A stretch of 5,634 nucleotides of DNA from the NCBI GenBank assembly GCA_964560975.1, contig CAZLNE010000117.1:1-5634 (forward strand). Reading direction: 5' to 3'. Below are positions 1 to 5,572 of the stretch, piece after piece. The translations under genes were made by a program, and so were the position numbers. Under the pieces are notes generated by a model. It saw nothing but the letters and a program-made list of their open reading frames with translations, did no database searches and had not been told where the DNA came from. This DNA is from JAAZLA01 sp964560975. GTDB lineage: Bacteria > Spirochaetota > Spirochaetia > Treponematales > Treponemataceae. Within the stretch, counting starts at the first letter, position 1, and each line of letters opens with the position of its first letter.

Positions 1-1
1 T

Positions 2-292
2 GAGTACAGCAATAAACAGATAGAAAAGGTATGTACCAATGCCGCTTCCGCATCCAAAAAACATGGAAAAGAAATGGCAGAAAGAATACATCAGCGTATA
101 GATGAAATTACTGCATCTTCATCTGTTGAAGAAATGGTTCAATATTCAATCGGTAGATGTCATATCTTAAAAGGTAATCGAAAAGACCAATATGCAGTTG
201 ATTTAGTCCATCCTTACAGGCTCGTTTTTGAAAAAAAGAGCGAATCTATTATTCAGGTGGTAATCATAAAAGAAATAGTAGATTACCATTGA
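2..292 (+). CDS. higB: HigB-like toxin, RelE/ParE superfamily (5' end off the window)
   Basis: This is the 3' 96 codons of a type II toxin of the HigB group, small ribosome-dependent mRNA endonucleases of the RelE fold. The reading frame is open from base 2. The visible protein begins EYSNKQIEKVC, which looks like the first strand and helix of HigB, so probably only one to a few residues are missing. An internal ATG at 74 would delete that conserved helix and is not the likely start. Family-like segments are ERIHQRIDEI, the IGRCH..KG..KDQYAVDL stretch, and HPYRLVFE. The protein ends in Asp-Tyr-His; in Proteus HigB the C-terminal Asp-Tyr-His residues belong to the active site (family knowledge). 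The antitoxin gene follows after 22 bp, the usual toxin-first order of higBA. The promoter is outside the window. Confidence 0.9.
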   Translation, partial: EYSNKQIEKVCTNAASASKKHGKEMAERIHQRIDEITASSSVEEMVQYSIGRCHILKGNRKDQYAVDLVHPYRLVFEKKSESIIQVVIIKEIVDYH

Positions 293-300
293 TACCTTTC

Positions 301-306
301 AGGAGG
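301..306 (+). promoter_or_regulatory. Ribosome binding site of the higA-like gene
   Basis: A full AGGAGG sits 8 nt before the ATG at 315, inside the 22-bp gap after the toxin stop. It fixes 315 as the start over the second in-frame ATG at 321. It is stronger than the other ribosome binding sites in the window, which fits the usual need for more antitoxin than toxin from one transcript. Confidence 0.85.
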
Positions 307-314
307 CAACGAAA

Positions 315-1367
315 ATGACCATGAGTAAAACTTATATAGCAACAGCTCCAGGAACAACAATTAAGGAACAGCTCACATACAGAGGAATGAGTCAAAAAGA
401 ATTTGCTTTCCGTATGGATATGACAGAAAAACATATCAGCAGGTTAATAAATGGAGAAGTAAATCTTACTTCCGAAACAGCGTACCGGCTTGAATTAGTT
501 TTAGGTATACCGTCAAAATTTTGGATGAATCTCGAAGCAATTTATAGAGAAAAGCTTCTCCTTGTAGAAAAAGAAAACCAAACAGACGCTGATATTGAAC
601 TTTCAAAAAAATACCCATACGCAGAAATGGCATCAAAAGGATGGATTGGGAAAACTACAGATAGGATTAAAAAGGTTATAAATTTACGTAAGTATTTTGA
701 AATCGTTGATCTTAGCCTTCTGCAGAATGATACATTTTATCAAAAGGCAGCCTGCAGAAAATTATTGCACTCCAAGAAAAGTGATATTGCTTTTATAGTT
801 TGGCTTCAAAAAGTAAGAGCTGAGAGCCGTATAAAAGAAGCCGAATCAATTAATATCAAGTTATTAAAAGAAAACTTAAGCGCAATTAGAACCATGACAA
901 CACAGGATCCAAACCTTTTTTGCAGATCTCTAGATTCTCTTCTAAGCTCCTGCGGTATTGCTTTACTTTATGTTCCTCAAATAAAAAGTTCTGGAATGCA
1001 TGGAGTAACTTTTTTAGAAGGAAATAAAATAGTCATCGGTATGACAACCAGATGTAAAGACGCCGACAGATTCTGGTTTAGCCTTTTCCATGAAATAGGT
1101 CATATTATTTTAGGACACATATATAAATCAGACGGAACAACCGATGCAGATGAAAAAGAAGCGGATATGTTTGCACAAAACACACTGATTCCATCAGATG
1201 TATACAGTTTCTTTCTTGCAAAAACCGATTTTACGAAGTTTAGTATTATCAATTTCGCTAAAGAAACAGGCATTGATCCCGGAATTGTTGTTGGACGGCT
1301 GCAAAACGACGGTTATATAAAATTCAACGCTTGTAACGAACTAAAAAAACACTATGAAATCATGTAA
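315..1367 (+). CDS. higA: HigA-type antitoxin fused to an ImmA/IrrE-like metallopeptidase domain
   Basis: This 350-residue protein should neutralise the HigB toxin and repress the operon. Residues about 14-70 form a Cro/C1-type helix-turn-helix of the HigA/VapI kind, with MSQKEFAFRM, the recognition-helix segment TEKHISRLINGEVNLT, and the LGIPSKFWMNLEAIYRE tail typical of HigA. A mainly helical linker follows. The C-terminal domain (about 200-345) has an ImmA/IrrE-type zinc site: H259-E-I-G-H263, with a downstream glutamate at E282 in EKEADMFA, so all expected ligands are present. Classic HigA is only about 100 residues. This longer antitoxin-peptidase form is a known variant, but the role of the peptidase is unsettled. 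It might cut the antitoxin itself or another regulator (inference). It lies 22 bp after the toxin gene in the same operon. Confidence 0.88.
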   Translation: MTMSKTYIATAPGTTIKEQLTYRGMSQKEFAFRMDMTEKHISRLINGEVNLTSETAYRLELVLGIPSKFWMNLEAIYREKLLLVEKENQTDADIELSKKYPYAEMASKGWIGKTTDRIKKVINLRKYFEIVDLSLLQNDTFYQKAACRKLLHSKKSDIAFIVWLQKVRAESRIKEAESINIKLLKENLSAIRTMTTQDPNLFCRSLDSLLSSCGIALLYVPQIKSSGMHGVTFLEGNKIVIGMTTRCKDADRFWFSLFHEIGHIILGHIYKSDGTTDADEKEADMFAQNTLIPSDVYSFFLAKTDFTKFSIINFAKETGIDPGIVVGRLQNDGYIKFNACNELKKHYEIM

Positions 1368-1455
1368 TGCGATGTAAAAATTTTTTTATTAGTCTTCACT
1401 GAATTACTTGATAGTAATATTCACCCATTGTTAAGTTTTCTATTTTATACTTTTC

Positions 1456-1614
1456 TTATATTTCAAACGCACCTGCCATTAGCTCTATTTCAAAAGATTT
1501 TATGCCTAAAGTACGTGCTTTTTTATCCCATTGCGATAAGTTTTTCCAATCGGCATAGACCTCAATTATTTCACTAATCATTTTCAGCTCCATTATTTTT
1601 TTCTCTTGATTCAT
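1456..1614 (-). CDS. Possible small protein of 41-52 residues, unknown function
   Basis: On the minus strand an ATG at 1614 opens a 52-codon frame ending in TAA at 1458-1456. The product is rich in charged and aromatic residues, with ADWKNLSQWDKKARTLGIKS followed by FEIELMAGAFEI, and reads more like protein than a random AT-rich frame. The third in-frame ATG (1581-1579) has a GGAG six bases upstream and is the best start, giving 41 residues; the ATG at 1614 has no clear ribosome site. After the TAA the same frame stays open for 19 codons (containing MGEYYYQVIQ) to a TGA at 1398-1396. It could therefore be a longer gene broken by one nonsense change, though such a run can occur by chance. I do not recognise the family. 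Confidence 0.4.
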   Translation of the reverse strand: MNQEKKIMELKMISEIIEVYADWKNLSQWDKKARTLGIKSFEIELMAGAFEI

Positions 1615-1679
1615 GGTAATAAAACAGATATTTCTTTTGCCACTATATAATATACTGTACTTATAACGCTTTATTGCCT

Positions 1680-1708
1680 AGCATAATATACATTAATAGT
1701 ATTTTCAA
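1680..1708 (-). promoter_or_regulatory. Candidate minus-strand promoter for the small gene
   Basis: Read on the minus strand, TTGAAA (1708-1703) is followed after 17 bp by TATGCT (1685-1680). These match the sigma-70 boxes 5 of 6 and 4 of 6. Transcription would start roughly 60 nt before the first possible ATG of the small gene. The region is AT-rich, so chance matches are common. Confidence 0.35.
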
Positions 1709-1822
1709 AACCGATACTGCAGAATATTACAAAGTATCAAAAACACAAATGAGTACACTTGTATTTTTAAGAGATTTTTTCACTTTTATAACTATTTCTT
1801 ACCATTTTCTACTAAAATGTGC

Positions 1823-1852
1823 TTGCCTACAAGTGAATTTATCACTTATAAT
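1823..1852 (+). promoter_or_regulatory. Sigma-70-type promoter of the rloAB-like operon
   Basis: TTGCCT (1823-1828) and a perfect TATAAT (1847-1852) are separated by 18 bp. The start of transcription would fall near 1859, leaving a leader of only about 20 nt before the ATG at 1882. The spacer is almost filled by a perfect palindrome (separate entry), so this promoter is probably regulated. Confidence 0.6.
1831..1847. promoter_or_regulatory. Palindromic operator candidate between the -35 and -10 boxes
   Basis: AAGTGA-ATTTA-TCACTT is a perfect 6-bp inverted repeat with a 5-bp centre. It begins just after the -35 box and its last T is the first base of TATAAT. A dimeric repressor bound here would block RNA polymerase; MerR-type regulators also bind spacer dyads. 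A related half-palindromic word, TACACTTGTA, occurs 65 bp upstream at 1754-1763 and matches the inverse of TACAAGTGAA (1828-1837) at 9 of 10 positions. Which protein binds is unknown; the HTH domain of the neighbouring HigA-like protein is one candidate. Confidence 0.45.
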
Positions 1853-1869
1853 AGCATTAAGAATACTTT

Positions 1870-1875
1870 GTGAGG
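1870..1875 (+). promoter_or_regulatory. Ribosome binding site that decides the ATPase start
   Basis: GTGAGG lies six bases before the ATG at 1882. A start at the GTG of this same motif (1870) would add only Met-Arg-His-Ile and would use up the binding site. The ATG at 1882 gives MLIRFNVSNFLSF, the usual first strand of AAA15 ATPases, and is preferred. Confidence 0.65.
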
Positions 1876-1881
1876 CACATT

Positions 1882-3285
1882 ATGTTAATTCGATTCAATG
1901 TCAGCAACTTTCTATCCTTCTCTAGTGTCAAAGACCCCGAAACCGGAGCGTATGTATCTAACGAATTCTCCATGATTCCAGGTAAAGTACGCAGTAAAAT
2001 GGATCATATTTATGAAAATCCCAAACAGGATGTTTTAAAATTTGCGGCCATTTATGGTGCAAACGCCTCCGGAAAATCAAATATTATAAAAGCAATCAGT
2101 TTTATGCGTAAAACTGTGTTAAAAGGCAATCTTCCTACGCATTCTTCTGAGAAATATACCAAGACAGATCCTGAAAATAGAAATAGAGCCTCGTATTTTT
2201 CATTGGAAATTCTGCTTGATTCGCGCTGTTATCAATACGGCTTTGAAGTAAACCTGCAGACAGGACAGTTTGTCAGTGAGTGGCTTTATGAACTTGGAAA
2301 AGAGTCAGAAAAGTGTCTTTTTAAAAAAGAAGAGGGAAACACATATAAGTTTGAATCCGAACTAAAAAATATTACTAATCTCAAAATATACGCGGACGAT
2401 ATTGCGGATAACAGTATTCTTTTTCTTTCATTGATGAATCAAAATAAAACAGGGTTTTACCAAAAGAATCCAAATGCAAAAGTATTGTCCAATGTTTTTT
2501 CTTGGTTTAAATATAATCTTGATATAAATTTTCCAGAACGTCCGATCTCTGATTTCTCATATTTAATAAATAAAGAAGCAGTCCCTGATGTTGCTAAACT
2601 ATTATCAGCTTTTGGTACTGGGGTTGAGAATATTGATGTTCAAGAAATTGATATCGATAAATTATACTCATCCATACCTCCAGATATAAAAAAAGATATT
2701 CTTCAAGGATTTGATAAAATTATAAAAGATGAAAATCTTTCAGAAAAAACTAAATCAATAGAAAATGAGGTGATAGCCGGATTCCTTCTTCGTTCTCGTA
2801 AAAATTTTTTTACGGTTGAAATTAATAAAAACAATAACCTTACTGCAAAAGAGTTTAAATTTATTCATAAGGATAATTCATTATCATTCGATTTCTCGGA
2901 AGAATCTGACGGCACAATCCGGCTATTTGACCTCATTGAAACTTTGATTTCTAATAAGAATAAGACATACATAATTGATGAATTAGATAGATGCCTGCAT
3001 CCTTGCCTTACGTATAAATTTGTAGAAACCTTTTTATCCTATGCAAAAGAAAGAAATGTTCAGTTGATTGTGACCTCTCATGAGTCCCGTCTCTTAGACT
3101 TTGATTTATTACGCCGTGATGAAGTCTGGTTTGTAGAAAAAAATCCCTATGGTGAAAGTTCAATATATTCTCTGGAAGAATATAATGTACGTTTCGATCA
3201 AAAAGTAGATAAGGCGTATCTCGAAGGCCGCTATGGCGGTGTTCCATTATTTACCGCCTTATTTCCAATAGAAAAAGAGCAATAA
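1882..3285 (+). CDS. rloA: RloA-like AAA15/ABC-type ATPase of a putative defence pair
   Basis: This 467-residue cytoplasmic ATPase belongs to the AAA15/OLD-like group with an SMC/ABC-type head. The N-terminus LIRFNVSNFLSF is the typical first strand. The nucleotide site is complete: Walker A G59-ANASGKS66, an ABC-signature-like SDGT at 342-345, Walker B with D366-E367 in TYIIDELD, and an H-switch histidine H400 in VTSHES. Residues about 100-330 form the variable insert between the two ATPase halves. No membrane segment or nuclease domain is seen, so any effector activity probably sits in the partner. The stop codon shares its last base with the start of the next gene, showing tight coupling. 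ATPases of this family act as sensors or scaffolds in PARIS (AriA) and related anti-phage systems. A defence role here is inferred from family and neighbour, not shown directly. Confidence 0.85.
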   Translation: MLIRFNVSNFLSFSSVKDPETGAYVSNEFSMIPGKVRSKMDHIYENPKQDVLKFAAIYGANASGKSNIIKAISFMRKTVLKGNLPTHSSEKYTKTDPENRNRASYFSLEILLDSRCYQYGFEVNLQTGQFVSEWLYELGKESEKCLFKKEEGNTYKFESELKNITNLKIYADDIADNSILFLSLMNQNKTGFYQKNPNAKVLSNVFSWFKYNLDINFPERPISDFSYLINKEAVPDVAKLLSAFGTGVENIDVQEIDIDKLYSSIPPDIKKDILQGFDKIIKDENLSEKTKSIENEVIAGFLLRSRKNFFTVEINKNNNLTAKEFKFIHKDNSLSFDFSEESDGTIRLFDLIETLISNKNKTYIIDELDRCLHPCLTYKFVETFLSYAKERNVQLIVTSHESRLLDFDLLRRDEVWFVEKNPYGESSIYSLEEYNVRFDQKVDKAYLEGRYGGVPLFTALFPIEKEQ

Positions 3286-4256
3286 TGAGAGAAGTACGAA
3301 AATTTGCAGAAAGAACACGAACCCGAACCTCAGATGAAGTTAGAAAAAAGTATTTTCTTGTTTTCGAAGGCTCCAATACCGAACCAATTTACTTTGAAGC
3401 AGTACATAATGCACAAACAAAACTAAACATATCTCCTCTCATTGAGATAATTCCATTAGAGAGGAGCCGTGATGAAAAGGGATGGAGTAATCCCAAAAAA
3501 ATACTTGAACGCTTATCTCTTAATCTTGAAGAAATCAAGCAAAAGAAGTTTTCCTATTCAACTCTGCTGAATGCCATTCTTGACTGTTTATTTGTAAGTA
3601 ATTACATTCAAAAAAGAGGAAAAATTATTAAGGAAGTATGGGGTTCATTACGGGATCAGTGTGAAAAAAAACTGAGAAACGATCTTGGTACTCTTGTTGA
3701 AAATTTTGAAAGTGCGGTAGAAATGATTCTTGAAGTTATTAAAGAATCAAAACCAAGAATATATGAATTAATAATCACAAATTTAGTAAATTCCTTAGAG
3801 GCAAGTCAATTAACATATGATAATGAAATCGATACTATTTGTTTTATTTATGATCGTGATAAAAAAAGTTTTACAAAAGACCAATATAAGTTTGTTATAG
3901 AAACATGTAATTCAAAAAATATAAAACCCTACCCTTCTAATCCATGTTTTGAGTTTTGGCTTCTTTTACACTTCAACGAAGTAAATGATTTCGATCACGG
4001 ACAACTACTTGAAAACAATAAAATATCCAAATCCAAAAACGCAGAAACCTTTACCGTAGATAAATTTCAAAAGATTATGTACCAGTATACCGGACAAAAG
4101 ACAACAAAAAGTAAATACCCTACAGATATTTTAATAGAACGAATCCCTCTTGCTATTCAAAACGAAAAACAATTCTGTGAAGATCCTGAAAAACTTGAAA
4201 ACCAGTTAGGAAGCTCTGTTGGATTATTGTTATCTGAAATTATTAACAGTACGTAA
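3285..4256 (+). CDS. rloB: RloB-family protein, putative Toprim-like nuclease partner
   Basis: This 323-residue protein has the hallmarks of the RloB family. Near the N-terminus, KKYFLVFEGSNTEPIYFEA carries the Toprim-like glutamate E28. A later strand, ICFIYDRDK, carries D190-x-D192. The family motif SNPCFEFWLLLHF starts at S218. The acidic residues match the metal site expected of a Toprim fold, suggesting a nuclease, but no activity is known from the sequence alone. RloB proteins are commonly about 200 residues (from memory); here the gap between E28 and D190 is enlarged by roughly 80-100 helical, charged residues. The start overlaps the ATPase stop (TAATG), with AAAGAG five bases before it, so the two are translationally coupled. 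The name comes from genes found in restriction-modification loci of Campylobacter. Confidence 0.85.
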   Translation: MREVRKFAERTRTRTSDEVRKKYFLVFEGSNTEPIYFEAVHNAQTKLNISPLIEIIPLERSRDEKGWSNPKKILERLSLNLEEIKQKKFSYSTLLNAILDCLFVSNYIQKRGKIIKEVWGSLRDQCEKKLRNDLGTLVENFESAVEMILEVIKESKPRIYELIITNLVNSLEASQLTYDNEIDTICFIYDRDKKSFTKDQYKFVIETCNSKNIKPYPSNPCFEFWLLLHFNEVNDFDHGQLLENNKISKSKNAETFTVDKFQKIMYQYTGQKTTKSKYPTDILIERIPLAIQNEKQFCEDPEKLENQLGSSVGLLLSEIINST

Positions 4257-4260
4257 TATC

Positions 4261-5262
4261 TTAGGCTTGTCCCCTCACTTCCTCAAAACACTTCTTTAAA
4301 TTCCCTTCTGTCCATTGTGTGTGGTCTGAGCCGTACTCCCGGAACGCACATTCAATTCTTAAAATCAGGGCAAGGTAAAGATCATAGAGCTTTATACGTT
4401 TACCTATTACATCTTTGGAAAGCTGTGAGAAATCAATGATGTCTTTATGTACAGTTTCTTTATACCCTCTATAAAAATCCTCTTCTGTTTTTGCAAAAGC
4501 TCTAAACCAGAATTCCATGAGAGGGTCTGCATATAAGGCTCTGTCGCAGTCTATAACGCCTGTAATTTTTCCCTCATTTGATACAAGTATGTTGCCGTCA
4601 TGGAGGTCCCAATGAATTAGAGCAGGCTGATAAACATCCCTCAAGTATTCTTTCGCATCGGTAAAACAGGACTGTATATCAGTTGCAGGAACCGGAAGCG
4701 AAACACCGCTGTCATCAGCATCTGAAAGTAAATCACAGATAAGAGAGTTCAAGGCTTCTGTCCATGTTGCATAGTGCACACCTGATGCAGGCAAGCCCCA
4801 TTTTTTTTCTTTTAACCCCAGATTGTTTATATCAGCCTGAAGTATTCCAAGAGAATGATTAATATCAGAAAAACTGATATTCCCCTGCTGTCTCTTTTGC
4901 TCTTTATAAGACTGCAGCGTAATTCCTTCAACACACTCCATAAAAAAACAGGGATGATCAAAAAAGGGATTACTTTCTACATATTTTATTACCTTAGGAG
5001 CAGGTATGCCGTTAGCGCTGAATAAAGTGAGAATTTGTTGTTCTGTGTTTAAAATATCCTTTTCATACCGCATAGCCTTAAAGGAAGGAGGCGGAGAAAT
5101 TTTGAGAATGTATTTTGAATTATCATTCAGTGTTACACTATGAATGGTATTAAACCAGCCGCTGGTAAGTTCCTCTGAATCAGTACATGTTTTGTTAAGA
5201 GAATAATGCACAAATTGAACTATCTGATCTTTTGTTAGCTTTATTTTTGATGTACTTTCCAT
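4261..5262 (-). CDS. APH-fold phosphotransferase (aminoglycoside phosphotransferase/choline kinase-like)
   Basis: This 333-residue cytoplasmic protein has the aminoglycoside phosphotransferase fold. The N-lobe contains SGWFNTIHSV, which resembles a nucleotide-binding loop, then K54 in YILKI as the likely ATP-binding lysine. The catalytic loop is IHWDLHDGNIL, with H217, catalytic D219 and N224. The metal-binding aspartate D238 lies in GVIDCDRAL. A tryptophan replaces the usual glycine between the catalytic-loop His and Asp. The family phosphorylates aminoglycosides, macrolides, choline, sugars and other small molecules, and the substrate cannot be read from this sequence; resistance should not be assumed. 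The gene faces rloB tail to tail with a 4-bp gap and, by eye, is less AT-rich than rloAB. It ends in TAA at 4263-4261. Confidence 0.85.
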   Translation of the reverse strand: MESTSKIKLTKDQIVQFVHYSLNKTCTDSEELTSGWFNTIHSVTLNDNSKYILKISPPPSFKAMRYEKDILNTEQQILTLFSANGIPAPKVIKYVESNPFFDHPCFFMECVEGITLQSYKEQKRQQGNISFSDINHSLGILQADINNLGLKEKKWGLPASGVHYATWTEALNSLICDLLSDADDSGVSLPVPATDIQSCFTDAKEYLRDVYQPALIHWDLHDGNILVSNEGKITGVIDCDRALYADPLMEFWFRAFAKTEEDFYRGYKETVHKDIIDFSQLSKDVIGKRIKLYDLYLALILRIECAFREYGSDHTQWTEGNLKKCFEEVRGQA

Positions 5263-5272
5263 ATCCTTAATG

Positions 5273-5278
5273 CCTCTT
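5273..5278 (-). promoter_or_regulatory. Ribosome binding site of the phosphotransferase gene
   Basis: On the minus strand AAGAGG lies 10 nt before the ATG at 5262. A second purine run, AAGGAT, directly abuts the ATG and is too close to be the main site. AAGAGG is also the outer part of one arm of the 33-bp inverted repeat, so repressor site and translation signal overlap. Confidence 0.5.
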
Positions 5279-5305
5279 ATATGTAAGTATCAGTAATATA
5301 AGAGG
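5273..5305. promoter_or_regulatory. Perfect 10-bp inverted repeat overlying the phosphotransferase promoter
   Basis: CCTCTTATAT (5273-5282) and ATATAAGAGG (5296-5305) are exact inverse copies around a 13-bp centre. The predicted -10 box is in the centre and the -35 box lies just outside. With a start a few bases past the -10 box, one arm would not be transcribed, so this is better read as a DNA operator than as an RNA hairpin. It has no T-run in either direction and is not a terminator. Confidence 0.6.
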
Positions 5306-5313
5306 ATTGTCAA
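5286..5313 (-). promoter_or_regulatory. Promoter of the phosphotransferase gene
   Basis: On the minus strand a perfect TTGACA (5313-5308) is followed after 16 bp by GATACT (5291-5286), 4 of 6 to the -10 consensus. TACTTA with an 18-bp spacer is an alternative -10. The box pair lies at the expected distance before the ATG at 5262 and is combined with the inverted repeat described separately. Confidence 0.6.
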
Positions 5314-5400
5314 CATGAGAATATATAGCACTGTCTAATAGATTTTGCTCTGGCGAATAAAAGAGGGTTTTCTTTGGAACCTTTCCCCTCAGCACCGAAT

Positions 5401-5463
5401 TCTCCGGGGACTTGGCTTCCGAATCGCGGCCTCGCGATCTAAAAGGATGCGCCATGGAGGGCG
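5401..5463. repeat. Structured interspersed repeat, copy 1
   Basis: These 63 bp align with copy 2 at about 50 of 63 positions with a single one-base gap. An outer stem pairs CTTGGC (5411-5416) with GCCATG (5451-5456), with one mismatch. An inner stem pairs ATCGCG (5423-5428) exactly with CGCGAT (5433-5438) around a 4-base loop. The inner stem differs in sequence from copy 2 but keeps its place, suggesting that folding matters. Confidence 0.75.
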
Positions 5464-5491
5464 GTTTGCGCAGCACCAGCTTACGCCGGAA

Positions 5492-5516
5492 CTTCGTTTC
5501 AAGAAAGATCCCGAAG
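5492..5516. repeat. Shorter hairpin related to the repeats
   Basis: CTTCG (5492-5496) pairs with CGAAG (5512-5516), enclosing TTTC (5497-5500) and GAAA (5503-5506), which can also pair. It is preceded by GGAACTTCGTTTC, close to the GGAACTTGGCTTAC opening of copy 2. It looks like a diverged or shortened member of the same nested-stem design, and could instead be a fixed part of a larger repeat unit. Confidence 0.45.
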
Positions 5517-5572
5517 GGAGCTTAACCCTCATCCCAAAAAAAAAGACTGCCGAAGTACTTCAAAAAGCCTAA

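Larger units (their letters stand above)
1368..1881. other. AT-rich intergenic region between higBA and the rloAB-like operon
   Basis: This 514-bp gap contains no large gene. From left to right it holds: an A5T7 tract just after the higA stop without a GC-rich stem, so no convincing terminator; a small dyad ATTACT-TGAT-AGTAAT at 1403-1418; a possible minus-strand small gene (1456-1614) with a candidate promoter (1680-1708); a spaced dyad GATACT...AGTATC at 1713-1738; and the plus-strand promoter and palindrome before the ATPase gene. The layout suggests two divergent transcription units. Confidence 0.6.

Noticed and set aside
74..292. Toxin gene starting at the internal ATG at 74
   Set aside because: The frame is open to the left edge and the upstream residues look like the conserved first strand and helix of HigB, so the true start is outside the window.
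1376..1418. Rho-independent terminator after the antitoxin gene
   Set aside because: The A5T7 tract has no GC-rich stem before it, and the ATTACT/AGTAAT dyad has no T-run right after it.
1870..1881. GTG at 1870 as the ATPase start
   Set aside because: It adds four residues that do not fit the family and overlaps the ribosome binding site serving the ATG at 1882.
1674..1925. 83-codon plus-strand open frame starting at TTG
   Set aside because: It crosses the promoter and start of the ATPase gene in another frame, has no ribosome site and no recognisable protein features.
3008..3247. 79-codon minus-strand open frame inside the ATPase gene
   Set aside because: It lies fully opposite a well-supported coding region and shows no independent signals.
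5267..5476. 69-codon minus-strand open frame before the phosphotransferase gene
   Set aside because: It covers the promoter, the inverted repeat and repeat copy 1, and has no family features.
5345..5572. 75-codon plus-strand open frame in the GC-rich tract
   Set aside because: It is built from repeat copy 1 and its flank, lacks a good ribosome site, and other frames of the same tract are also open. This is typical of spurious genes over structured repeats.
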